In this document: piece by piece, positions 51,301 to 64,000 of the stretch
Numbering within the stretch: the stretch's first letter is position 1
Layout of the letters: every line of letters starts with the position of its first letter
Source: Tetranychus cinnabarinus
Lineage: Eukaryota; Arthropoda; Arachnida; Trombidiformes; Tetranychidae
Assembly: GCA_022266195.1 (NCBI GenBank)
Contig: WHVY01000001.1
Span: forward strand, 22,568,001 to 22,632,000
Length of the DNA stretch: 64,000 nucleotides
Direction: 5' to 3'
Program-made: the position numbers and the translations under genes
The notes under the pieces: generated by a model
Seen by the model: only the letters and a program-made list of their open reading frames with translations
Database searches by the model: none
Told to the model about the DNA's origin: nothing

Positions 51301-54300
51301 TCAATATGAATTCAAAGCTCCAATTGAAATAACATTGACGATCCCAATGCGGTTATTAAATTCAAAGCTCTAATTGAAATAACATTGCGATCCCAATGTA
51401 TTCAATATGAATGCAAAGCTCTAATTGAAATAACATTGACGATCCATATGCATTTAATATGAATTCAAAGCTCCAATTGAAATAACATTGACGATCCCAA
51501 TGCGGTTATTAAATTCAAAGCTCCAATTGAAATAACATTGACGATCCCAATGCGGTTATTAAATTCAAAGCTCTAATTGAAATAACATTGCGATCCCAAT
51601 GTATTCAATATGAATGCAAAGCTCTAATTGAAATAACATTGACGATCCATATGCATTTAATATGAATTCAAAGCTCCAATTGAAATAACATTGACGATCC
51701 CAATGCGGTTATTAAATTCGAAGCTCTAATTGAAATAACATTGCGATCCCAATGTATTCAATATGAATGCAAAGCTCTAATTGAAATAACATTGACGATC
51801 CATATGCATTTAATATGAATTCAAAGCTCCAATTGAAATAACATTGACGATCCCAATGCGGTTATTAAATTCAAAGCTCCAATTGAAATAACATTGACGA
51901 TCCCAATGCATTCAATATGAATTCAAAGCTTCAATTGAAATACCACTAAACTTCCCAATGCATTCAATATGAATTCAAAGTACCAATTAAAATAACATTG
52001 ACGATCCCAATGCATTCAATATGAATTCAAAGTACCAATTGAAATAACATTGACGATCCCAATGCATTCAATATGAATTCAAAGCTCAAATTGAAATTGC
52101 ATTGACGATCCAAATGCGGTTATTAAATTCAAAGCTGTAATTGAAATAACACTGACGATCCCAATGCATTCAATATGAATTCAAAGCTTCAATTGAAATA
52201 ACATTGACGATCCCAATGCGGTTATTAAATTAAAAGCTCTAATTGAAATAACATTGCGATCCATATGCATTCAATATGAATTCAAAGCTCTAATTGAAAT
52301 AACATTTACGATCCATATGCATTTAATATGAATTCAAAGCTCCAATTGAAATAACATTGACGATCCCAATGCGGTTATTAAATTCAAAGCTCCAATTGAA
52401 ATAACATTGACGATCCCAATGCATTCAATATGAATGCAAAGCTCTAATTGAAATAACATTGACGATCCATATGCATTTAATATGAATTCAAAGCTCCAAT
52501 TGAAATAACATTGACGATCCCAATGCGGTTATTAAATTCAAAGCTCCAATTGAAATAACATTGACGATCCCAATGCATTCAATATGAATGCAAAGCTCTA
52601 ATTGAAATAACATTGACGATCCATATGCATTTAATATGAATTCAAAGCTCCAATTGAAATAACATTGACGATCCCAATGCGGTTATTAAATTAAAAGCTC
52701 TAATTGAAATAACATTGCGATCCCAATGCATTCAATATGAATTCAAAGCTTCAATTGAAATACCACTAAACTTCCCAATGCATTCAATATGAATTCAAAG
52801 TACCAATTAAAATAACATTGACGATCCCAATGCATTCAATATGAATTCAAAGTACCAATTGAAATAACATTGACGATCCCAATGCATTCAATATGAATTC
52901 AAAGCTCAAATTGAAATTGCATTGACGATCCAAATGCGGTTATTAAATTCAAAGCTGTAATTGAAATAACACTGACGATCCCAATGCATTCAATATGAAT
53001 TCAAAGCTTCAATTGAAATAACATTGACGATCCCAATGCGGTTATTAAATTAAAAGCTCTAATTGAAATAACATTGCGATCCCAATGCATTCAATATGAA
53101 TTCAAAGCTCTAATTGAAATAACATTTACGATCCATATGCATTTAATATGAATTCAAAGCTCCAATTGAAATAACATTGACGATCCCAATGCGGTTATTA
53201 AATTCAAAGCTCCAATTGAAATAACATTGACGATCCCAATGCATTCAATATGAATTCAAAGTACCAATTGAAATAACATTGACGATCCCAATGCATTCAA
53301 TATGAATTCAAAGCTCCAATTGAAATAACATTGACGATCCCAATGCGGTTATTAAATTCAGAGCTCCAATTGAAATAACATTGACGATCCCAATGCATTC
53401 AATATGAATTCAAAGTACCAATTGAAATAACATTGACGATCCCAATGCATTCAATATGAATTCAAAGCTCCAATTGAAATAACATTGACGATCCCAATGC
53501 GGTTATTAAATTCAAAGCTCTAATTGAAATAACATTGCGATCCCAATGTATTCAATATGAATGCAAAGCTCTAATTGAAATAACATTGACGATCCATATG
53601 CATTTAATATGAATTCAAAGCTCCAATTGAAATAACATTGACGATCCCAATGCGGTTATTAAATTCAAAGCTCCAATTGAAATAACATTGACGATCCCAA
53701 TGCATTCAATATGAATTCAAAGCTTCAATTGAATACCACTAAACTTCCCAATGCATTCAATATGAATTCAAAGTACCAATTAAAATAACATTGACGATCC
53801 CAATGCATTCAATATGAATTCAAAGTACCAATTGAAATTGCATTGACGATCCAAATGCGGTTATTAAATTCAAAGCTGTAATTGAAATAACATTGACGAT
53901 CCATATGCATTTAATATGAATTCAAAGCTCCAATTGAAATAACATTGACGATCCCAATGCGGTTATTAAATTCAAAGCTCCAATTGAAATAACATTGACG
54001 ATCCCAATGCATTCAATATGAATTCAAAGTACCAATTAAAATAACATTGACGATCCCAATGCATTCAATATGAATTCAAAGTACCAATTGACATAACATT
54101 GCGATCGCAATGTATTCAATATGAATGCAAAGCTCTAATTGAAATAACATTGACGATGCATATGCATTTAATATGAATTCAAAGCTCCAATTGAAATAAC
54201 ATTGACGATCCCAATGCGGTTATTAAATTCAAAGCTCCAATTGAAATAACATTGACGATCCCAATGCATTCAATATGAATTCAAAGCTCAAATTGAAATT

Positions 54301-56999
54301 GCATTGACGATCCAAATGCGGTTATTAAATTCAAAGCTGTAATTGAAATAACATTGACGATCCATATGCATTTAATATGAATTCAAAGCTTTAATTGAAA
54401 TAACATTGACGATCCCAATGCGGTTATTAAATTCAAAGCTCCAATTGAACTAACATTGACGATCCCAATGCATTCAATATGAATTCAAAGCTTCAATTGA
54501 AATACCACTAAACTTCCCAATGCATTCAATATGAATTCAAAGTACCAATTAAAATAACATTGACGATCCCAATGCATTCAATATGAATTCAAAGTACCAA
54601 TTGAAATAACATTGACGATCCCAATGCATTCAATATGAATTCAAAGCTCAAATTGAAATTGCATTGACGATCCAAATGCGGTTATTAAATTCAAAGCTGT
54701 AATTGAAATAACATTGACGATCCCAAAGCATTCAATATAAATTTAAAGCTCCAATTAAAATAAGATTGACGATCCCAATTCGGTTATTAAATTCAAAGCT
54801 CCAATTTGAATAACATTGACGATCCCAATGCAATCAATATGAATTCAAAGCTCCAATTGAAATAACATTGACGATCCCAATTCGGTTATCAAAGCTTCAA
54901 TTGAAATACCACTAAACTTCCCAATGCATTCAATATGAATTCAAAGTACCAATTAAAATAACATTGACGATCCCAATGCATTCAATATGAATTCAAAGTA
55001 CCAATTGAAATAACATTGACGATCCCAATGCATTCAATATGAATTCAAAGCTCAAATTGAAATTGCATTGACGATCCAAATGCGGTTATTAAATTCAAAG
55101 CTGTAATTGAAATAACATTGACGATCCATATGCATTTAATATGAATTCAAAGCTTTAATTGAAATAACATTGACGATCCCAATGCGGTTATTAAATTCAA
55201 AGCTCCAATTGAACTAACATTGACGATCCCAATGCATTCAATATGAATTCAAAGCTTCAATTGAAATACCACTAAACTTCCCAATGCATTCAATATGAAT
55301 TCAAAGTACCAATTAAAATAACATTGACGATCCCAATGCATTCAATATGAATTCAAAGTACCAATTGAAATAACATTGACGATCCCAATGCATTCAATAT
55401 GAATTCAAAGCTCAAATTGAAATTGCATTGACGATCCAAATGCGGTTATTAAATTCAAAGCTGTAATTGAAATAACACTGACGATCCCAATGCATTCAAT
55501 ATGAATTCAAAGCTTCAATTGAAATAACATTGACGATCCCAATGCGGTTATTAAATTAAAAGCTCTAATTGAAATAACATTGCGATCCCAATGCATTCAA
55601 TATGAATTCAAAGCTCTAATTGAAATAACATTGACGATCCCAATGCATTCAATATGAATGCAAAGCTCTAATTGAAATAACATTGACGATCCATATGCAT
55701 TTAATATGAATTCAAAGCTCCAATTGAAATAACATTGACGATCCCAATGCGGTTATTAAATTCAAAGCTCCAATTGAAATAACATTGACGATCCCAATGC
55801 ATTCAATATGAATGCAAAGCTCTAATTGAAATAACATTGACGATCCATATGCATTTAATATGAATTCAAAGCTCCAATTGAAATAACATTGACGATCCCA
55901 ATGCGGTTATTAAATTAAAAGCTCTAATTGAAATAACATTGCGATCCCAATGCATTCAATATGAATTCAAAGCTTCAATTGAAATACCACTAAACTTCCC
56001 AATGCATTCAATATGAATTCAAAGTACCAATTAAAATAACATTGACGATCCCAATGCATTCAATATGAATTCAAAGTACCAATTGAAATAACATTGACGA
56101 TCCCAATGCATTCAATATGAATTCAAAGCTCAAATTGAAATTGCATTGACGATCCAAATGCGGTTATTAAATTCAAAGCTGTAATTGAAATAACACTGAC
56201 GATCCCAATGCATTCAATATGAATTCAAAGCTTCAATTGAAATAACATTGACGATCCCAATGCGGTTATTAAATTAAAAGCTCTAATTGAAATAACATTG
56301 CGATCCCAATGCATTCAATATGAATTCAAAGCTCTAATTGAAATAACATTTACGATCCATATGCATTTAATATGAATTCAAAGCTCCAATTGAAATAACA
56401 TTGACGATCCCAATGCGGTTATTAAATTCAAAGCTCCAATTGAAATAACATTGACGATCCCAATGCATTCAATATGAATTCAAAGTACCAATTGAAATAA
56501 CATTGACGATCCCAATGCATTCAATATGAATTCAAAGCTCCAATTGAAATAACATTGACGATCCCAATGCGGTTATTAAATTCAAAGCTCCAATTGAAAT
56601 AACATTGACGATCCCAATGCATTCAATATGAATTCAAAGTACCAATTGAAATAACATTGACGATCCCAATGCATTCAATATGAATTCAAAGCTCCAATTG
56701 AAATAACATTGACGATCCCAATGCGGTTATTAAATTCAAAGCTCTAATTGAAATAACATTGCGATCCCAATGTATTCAATATGAATGCAAAGCTCTAATT
56801 GAAATAACATTGACGATCCATATGCATTTAATATGAATTCAAAGCTCCAATTGAAATAACATTGACGATCCCAATGCGGTTATTAAATTCAAAGCTCCAA
56901 TTGAAATAACATTGACGATCCCAATGCATTCAATATGAATTCAAAGCTTCAATTGAAATACCACTAAACTTCCCAATGCATTCAATATGAATTCAAAGT

Positions 57000-59300
57000 A
57001 CCAATTAAAATAACATTGACGATCCCAATGCATTCAATATGAATTCAAAGTACCAATTGAAATTGCATTGACGATCCAAATGCGGTTATTAAATTCAAAG
57101 CTGTAATTGAAATAACATTGACGATCCATATGCATTTAATATGAATTCAAAGCTCCAATTGAAATAACATTGACGATCCCAATGCGGTTATTAAATTCAA
57201 AGCTCCAATTGAAATAACATTGACGATCCCAATGCATTCAATATGAATTCAAAGCTTCAATTGAAATACCACTAAACTTCCCAATGCATTCAATATGAAT
57301 TCAAAGTACCAATTAAAATAACATTGACGATCCCAATGCATTCAATATGAATTCAAAGTACCAATTGACATAACATTGCGATCGCAATGTATTCAATATG
57401 AATGCAAAGCTCTAATTGAAATAACATTGACGATGCATATGCATTTAATATGAATTCAAAGCTCCAATTGAAATAACATTGACGATCCCAATGCGGTTAT
57501 TAAATTCAAAGCTCCAATTGAAATAACATTGACGATCCCAATGCATTCAATATGAATTCAAAGCTTCAATTGAAATACCACTAAACTTCCCAATGCATTC
57601 AATATGAATTCAAAGCTCAAATTGAAATTGCATTGACGATCCAAATGCGGTTATTAAATTCAAAGCTGTAATTGAAATAACACTGACGATCCCAATGCAT
57701 TCAATATGAATTCAAAGCTTCAATTGAAATAACATTGACGATCCCAATGCGGTTATTAAATTAAAAGCTCTAATTGAAATAACATTGCGATCCCAATGCA
57801 TTCAATATGAATTTAAAGCTCTAATTGAAATAACATTTACGATCCATATGCATTTAATATGAATTCAAAGCTCCAATTGAAATAACATTGACGATCCCAA
57901 TGCGGTTATTAAATTCAAAGCTCCAATTGAAATAACATTGACGATCCCAATGCATTCAATATGAATTCAAAGTACCAATTGAAATAACATTGACGATCCC
58001 AATGCATTCAATATGAATTCAAAGCTCCAATTGAAATAACATTGACGATCCCAATGCGGTTATTAAATTAAAAGCTCCAATTGAAATAACATTGACGATC
58101 CCAATGCATTCAATATGAATTCAAAGTACCAATTAAAATAACATTGACGATCCCAATGCATTCAATATGAATTCAAAGTACCAATTGAAATTGCATTGAC
58201 GATCCAAATGCGGTTATTAAATTCAAAGCTGTAATTGAAATAACATTGACGATCCATATGCATTTAATATGAATTCAAAGCTCCAATTGAAATAACATTG
58301 ACGATCCCAATGCGGTTATTAAATTCAAAGCTCCAATTGAAATAACATTGACGATCCCAATGCATTCAATATGAATTCAAAGCTTCAATTGAAATACCAC
58401 TAAACTTCCCAATGCATTCAATATGAATTCAAAGTACCAATTAAAATAACATTGACGATCCCAATGCATTCAATATGAATTCAAAGTACCAATTGACATA
58501 ACATTGCGATCGCAATGTATTCAATATGAATGCAAAGCTCTAATTGAAATAACATTGACGATGCATATGCATTTAATATGAATTCAAAGCTCCAATTGAA
58601 ATAACATTGACGATCCCAATGCGGTTATTAAATTCAAAGCTCCAATTGAAATAACATTGACGATCCCAATGCATTCAATATGAATTCAAAGCTTCAATTG
58701 AAATACCACTAAACTTCCCAATGCATTCAATATGAATTCAAAGCTCAAATTGAAATTGCATTGACGATCCAAATGCGGTTATTAAATTCAAAGCTGTAAT
58801 TGAAATAACACTGACGATCCCAATGCATTCAATATGAATTCAAAGCTTCAATTGAAATAACATTGACGATCCCAATGCGGTTATTAAATTAAAAGCTCTA
58901 ATTGAAATAACATTGCGATCCCAATGCATTCAATATGAATTTAAAGCTCTAATTGAAATAACATTTACGATCCATATGCATTTAATATGAATTCAAAGCT
59001 CCAATTGAAATAACATTGACGATCCCAATGCGGTTATTAAATTCAAAGCTCCAATTGAAATAACATTGACGATCCCAATGCATTCAATATGAATTCAAAG
59101 TACCAATTGAAATAACATTGACGATCCCAATGCATTCAATATGAATTCAAAGCTCCAATTGAAATAACATTGACGATCCCAATGCGGTTATTAAATTCAA
59201 AGCTCCAATTGAAATAACATTGACGATCCCAATGCATTCAATATGAATTCAAAGTACCAATTGAAATAACATTGACGATCCCAATGCATTCAATATGAAT
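57000..59300. repeat. 1128-bp tandem block duplication in the satellite
   Basis: GCGATCGCAATGTATTC lies at 57,378 and 58,506. AAAGCTGTAATT lies at 57,100 and 58,228, and at 57,665 and 58,793. All three pairs are 1128 bp apart. Confidence 0.8.
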
Positions 59301-61700
59301 TCAAAGCTCCAATTGAAATAACATTGACGATCCCAATGCGGTTATTAAATTCAAAGCTCTAATTGAAATAACATTGCGATCCCAATGTATTCAATATGAA
59401 TGCAAAGCTCTAATTGAAATAACATTGACGATCCATATGCATTTAATATGAATTCAAAGCTCCAATTGAAATAACATTGACGATCCCAATGCGGTTATTA
59501 AATTCAAAGCTCCAATTGAAATAACATTGACGATCCCAATGCATTCAATATGAATTCAAAGCTTCAATTGAAATACCACTAAACTTCCCAATGCATTCAA
59601 TATGAATTCAAAGTACCAATTAAAATAACATTGACGATCCCAATGCATTCAATATGAATTCAAAGTACCAATTGAAATTGTATTGACGATCCAAATGCGG
59701 TTATTAAATTCAAAGCTGTAATTGAAATAACATTGACGATCCATATGCATTTAATATGAATTCAAAGCTCCAATTGAAATAACATTGACGATCCCAATGC
59801 GGTTATTAAATTCAAAGCTCCAATTGAAATAACATTGACGATCCCAATGCATTCAATATGAATTCAAAGCTTCAATTGAAATACCACTAAACTTCCCAAT
59901 GCATTCAATATGAATTCAAAGTACCAATTAAAATAACATTGACGATCCCAATGCATTCAATATGAATTCAAAGTACCAATTGACATAACATTGCGATCGC
60001 AATGTATTCAATATGAATGCAAAGCTCTAATTGAAATAACATTGACGATGCATATGCATTTAATATGAATTCAAAGCTCCAATTGAAATAACATTGACGA
60101 TCCCAATGCGGTTATTAAATTCAAAGCTCCAATTGAAATAACATTGACGATCCCAATGCATTCAATATGAATTCAAAGCTTCAATTGAAATACCACTAAA
60201 CTTCCCAATGCATTCAATATGAATTCAAAGTACCAATTAAAATAACATTGACGATCCCAATGCATTCAATATGAATTCAAAGTACCAATTGAAATAACAT
60301 TGACGATCCCAATGCATTCAATATGAATTCAAAGCTCAAATTGAAATTGCATTGACGATCCAAATGCGGTTATTAAATTCAAAGCTGTAATTGAAATAAC
60401 ATTGACGATCCATATGCATTTAATATGCATTCAAAGCTCCAATTGAAATAACATTGACGATCCCAATGCGGTTATTAAATTCAAAGCTCCAATTGAACTA
60501 ACATTGACGATCCCAATGCATTCAATATGAATTCAAAGCTTCAATTGAAATACCACTAAACTTCCCAATGCATTCAATATGAATTCAAAGTACCAATTAA
60601 AATAACATTGACGATCCCAATGCATTCAATATGAATTCAAAGTACCAATTGAAATAACATTGACGATCCCAATGCATTCAATATGAATTCAAAGCTCAAA
60701 TTGAAATTGCATTGACGATCCAAATGCGGTTATTAAATTCAAAGCTGTAATTGAAATAACACTGACGATCCCAATGCATTCAATATGAATTCAAAGCTTC
60801 AATTGAAATAACATTGACGATCCCAATGCGGTTATTAAATTAAAAGCTCTAATTGAAATAACATTGCGATCCCAATGCATTCAATATGAATTCAAAGCTC
60901 TAATTGAAATAACATTTACGATCCATATGCATTTAATATGAATTCAAAGCTCCAATTGAAATAACATTGACGATCCCAATGCGGTTATTAAATTCAAAGC
61001 TCCAATTGAAATAACATTGACGATCCCAATGCATTCAATATGAATGCAAAGCTCTAATTGAAATAACATTGACGATCCATATGCATTTAATATGAATTCA
61101 AAGCTTCAATTGAAATAACATTGACGATCCCAATGCGGTTATTAAATTAAAAGCTCTAATTGAAATAACATTTACGATCCATATGCATTTAATATGAATT
61201 CAAAGCTCCAATTAAAATAACATTGACGATCCCAATGCGGTTATTAAATTCAAAGCTCCAATTGAAATAACATTGACGATCCCAATGCATTCAATATGAA
61301 TGCAAAGCTCTAATTGAAATAACATTGACGATCCATATGCATTTAATATGAATTCAAAGCTCCAATTGAAATAACATTGACGATCCCAATGCATTCAATA
61401 TGAATTCAAAGCTTCAATTGAAATACCACTAAACTTCCCAATGCATTCAATATGAATTCAAAGTACCAATTAAAATAACATTGACGATCCCAATGCATTC
61501 AATATGAATTCAAAGTACCAATTGAAATAACATTGACGATCCCAATGCATTCAATATGAATTCAAAGCTCAAATTGAAATTGCATTGACGATATAAATGC
61601 GGTTATTAAATTCAAAGCTGTAATTGAAATAACACTGACGATCCCAATGCATTCAATATGAATTCAAAGCTCTAATTGAAATAACATTGATGATCCCAAT

Positions 61701-64000
61701 GCATTCAATATAAATTTAAAGCTCCAATTGAAATAAGATTGACGATCCCAATGCGGTTATCAAATGCAAAGCTTCAATTGAAATAACATTGACGATCTCA
61801 ATGCGATCAATATGAATTCAAAGCTCCAATTTGAATAACATTGACGATCCCAATGCAATCAATATGAATTCAAAGCTCCAATTGAAATACCATTAAACTT
61901 CCCAATGCATTCAATATGAATTCAAAGTACCAATTGAAATAACATTGAAGATCCCAATTCGGTTATTAAATTCAAAGCTCCAATTGAAATAACACTGACG
62001 ATCCCAATGCATTCAATATGAATTCAAAGCTTCAATTGAAATACCATTAAACTTCCCAATGCATTCAATATGAATTCAAAGTACCAATTGAAATAACATT
62101 GACGATGTCAATGCATCCAATATGAATTCAAAGTACCAATTGAAATAACATTGACGATCCCAATGCATTCAATATGAATTCAAAGCTCCAATTGAAATAA
62201 CATTGACGATCTCAATGCATTCAATATGAATTCAAAGCTCTAATTGAAATAACATTGACGATCCCAAAGCATTCAATATAAATTTAAAGCTCCAATTAAA
62301 ATAAGATTGACGATCCCAATTCGGTTATTAAATTCAAAGCTCCAATTTGAATAACATTGACGATCCCAATGCAATCAATATGAATTCAAAGCTCCTGTTG
62401 AAATAACATTGACGATCCCAATTCGGTTATCAAATGCAAAGCTTCAATTGAAATAACATTGACGATCCCAATGCAATCAATATGAATTCAAAGCTCCAAT
62501 TTGCTTAACATTGACGATCCCAATGCAATCAATATGAATTCAAAGCTCCAATTGAAATACCATTAAACTTTCCAATGCATTCAATATGAATTCAAAGTAC
62601 CAATTGAAATAACATTGAAGATCCCAATTCGGTTATTAAATTCAAAGCTCCAATTGAAATAACACTGACGATCCCAATGCATTCAATATGAATTCAAAGC
62701 TTCAATTGAAATACCATTAAACTTCCCAATGCATTCAATATGAATGCAAAGTACCAATTGAAATAACATTGACGATGTCAATGCATCCAATATGAATTCA
62801 AAGTACCAATTGAAATAACATTGACGATCCCAATGCATTCAATATGAATTCAAAGCTCCAATTGAAATAACATTGACGATCTCAATGCATTCAATATGAA
62901 TTCAAAGCTCTAATTGAAATAACATTGACGATCCCAAAGCATTCAATATAAATTTAAAGCTCCAATTAAAATAAGATTGACGATCCCAATTCGGTTATTA
63001 AATTCAAAGCTCCAATTTGAATAACATTGACGATCCCAATGCAATCAATATGAATTCAAAGCGTCTGTTGAAATAACATTGACGATCCCAATTCGGTTAT
63101 CAAATGCAAAGCTTCAATTGAAATAACATTGACGATCCCAATGCAATCAATATGAATTCAAAGCTCCAATTTGAATAACATTGACGATCCCAATGCAATC
63201 AATATGAATTCAAAGTACCAATTGAAATAACATTGACGATGTCAATGCATCCAATATGAATTCAAAGTACCAATTGAAATAACATTGACGATCCCAATGC
63301 ATTCAATATGAATTCAAAGCTCCAATTGAAATAACATTGACGATCTCAATGCATTCAATATGAATTCAAAGCTCTAATTGAAATAACATTGACGATCCCA
63401 AAGCATTCAATATAAATTTAAAGCTTCAATTGAAATACCATTAAACTTCCCAATGCATTCAATATGAATTCAAAGTACCAATTGAAATACCATTAAACTT
63501 CCCAATGCATTCAATATGAATTCAAAGTACCAATTGAAATAACATTGACGATCCCAATGCATTCAATATGAATTCAAAGCTCCAATTGAAATAACATTGA
63601 CGATCTCAATGCATTCAATATGAATTCAAAGCTCTAATTGAAATAACATTGACGATCCCAAAGCATTCAATATAAATTTAAAGCTCCAATTAAAATAAGA
63701 TTGACGATCCCAATTCGGTTATTAAATTCAAAGCTCCAATTTGAATAACATTGACGATCCCAATGCAATCAATATGAATTCAAAGCTCCCATTGAAATAA
63801 CATTGACGATCCCAATTCGGTTATCAAATGCAAAGCTTCAATTGAAATAACATTGACGATCCCAATGCGGTTATTAAATTCAAAGCTCCAATTGAAATAA
63901 CATTGACGATCCCAATGCATTCAATATGAATTCAAAGTACCAATTGAAATAACATTGACGATCCCAATGCAATCAATATGAATTCAAAGCTTCAATTTGA
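61701..64000. repeat. Satellite domain IV
   Basis: New variants dominate: AAAGCATTCAATATAAATTT, AATTAAAATAAGATTGACG, CCAATTTGAATAACATTG, GCAATCAATATG and ATTCGGTTATCAAATGC. Markers recur with spacings of 670, 464 and 260 bp. The array is still running at the last base. Confidence 0.8.

Larger units (their letters stand above)
39901..61700. repeat. Satellite domain III
   Basis: A recurring order is seen: CCACTAAACTTCCC monomer, two AAAGTACC-ended 52-mers, an AAATTGAAATTGC monomer, a 50-mer ending AAAGCTGT, then mixtures of 52-, 51- and 50-mers. AAAGCTGTAATT recurs with spacings such as 1330, 820, 1176, 820, 921 and 1128 bp. Monomers are highly uniform. Confidence 0.8.
10740..64000. repeat. 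Satellite DNA array, 50-52-bp monomers, about 53 kb, continues past the window
   Basis: About a thousand monomers run head to tail in one orientation with no interruption. The commonest monomer is 52 bp: AATTGAAATAACATTG, then ACGATCCCAATGC, then ATTCAATATGAATTC, then AAAGCTCC. A 50-bp form replaces the third part by GGTTATTAAATTC. Other repeated forms are a 51-bp form with TTGCGATCCC and TGTATTC; a form with GATCCATATGCATTTAATATG; a form with CCA(T/C)TAAACTTCCC; and a form with ATTGCATTGACGATCCAAATGC. Nearly every 52-bp monomer carries GAATTC, so EcoRI would cut the array to a ladder of about 52 bp. The monomers have no lasting reading frame. This is typical of centromeric, pericentromeric or other heterochromatic satellite, but location is inferred. 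Confidence 0.97.

Noticed and set aside
10740..64000. CRISPR array
   Set aside because: Repeats are directly adjacent with no unique spacers, there are no cas genes, and the window is eukaryotic.
10740..64000. Telomeric repeat or CENP-B-box satellite
   Set aside because: The monomer contains neither a TTAGG-type telomere unit nor the CENP-B box core as I know it; a centromeric role would have to rest on other evidence.

Overview
The window looks like nuclear DNA of an animal, probably an invertebrate and possibly an arthropod; the species cannot be fixed from the sequence. The evidence is a spliced gene with a consensus GTAAGT donor and TTTTGCAG acceptor, extracellular MAM and LDL-receptor class A domains, an animal-type Helitron, AT-rich flanks and a very long tandem satellite. 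No bacterial features (operons, Shine-Dalgarno sites) are seen.

Layout. (1) 1-3599: 3' part of a + strand gene for a single-pass membrane protein with five MAM domains, one degenerate LDLa module, a Ser/Thr-rich stalk, a transmembrane helix and a short acidic tail. It has one 644-bp intron (2645-3288), and its 5' end lies outside the window. (2) 3600-4228: non-coding, with a late poly(A) signal and a cluster of AGGTCA half-sites. (3) 4229-4692: 2.6 copies of a 181-bp tandem repeat. (4) About 4707-9940: an autonomous Helitron (rolling-circle transposon). It encodes an N-terminal zinc-finger segment (5092-5847) and a Rep/helicase (5822-9673), which look like one ancestral protein split by a 1-nt insertion in an A6T5 run. 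A perfect palindrome followed by CTAA lies at its presumed 3' end. (5) 9941-10739: AT-rich DNA with no gene. (6) 10740 to the window end: an uninterrupted satellite of about 53 kb, roughly a thousand head-to-tail monomers of 50-52 bp.

The satellite is the dominant and most unusual feature. It has a hierarchy: two interchangeable monomer lengths (52-bp 'ATTCAATATG' and 50-bp 'GGTTATTAAA' types), a frequent three-monomer module of 153-154 bp, tandem blocks of 0.6-3 kb (623, 670, 928, 1128, 1193, 1691, 2150 bp), and segmental copies 6.1 and 9.37 kb apart that share private mutations. Four domains with different monomer variants follow one another, with boundaries near 11.3, 28.74, 39.9 and 61.7 kb. 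The left edge is the most diverged, as expected if unequal exchange homogenises the interior. Centromeric or pericentromeric location is plausible, but the sequence does not prove it.

The parts do not form a pathway. The window reads as a host gene end, a mobile element, then heterochromatin-like satellite. All coordinates and periods were read by eye from the sequence; no alignment or database search was run.
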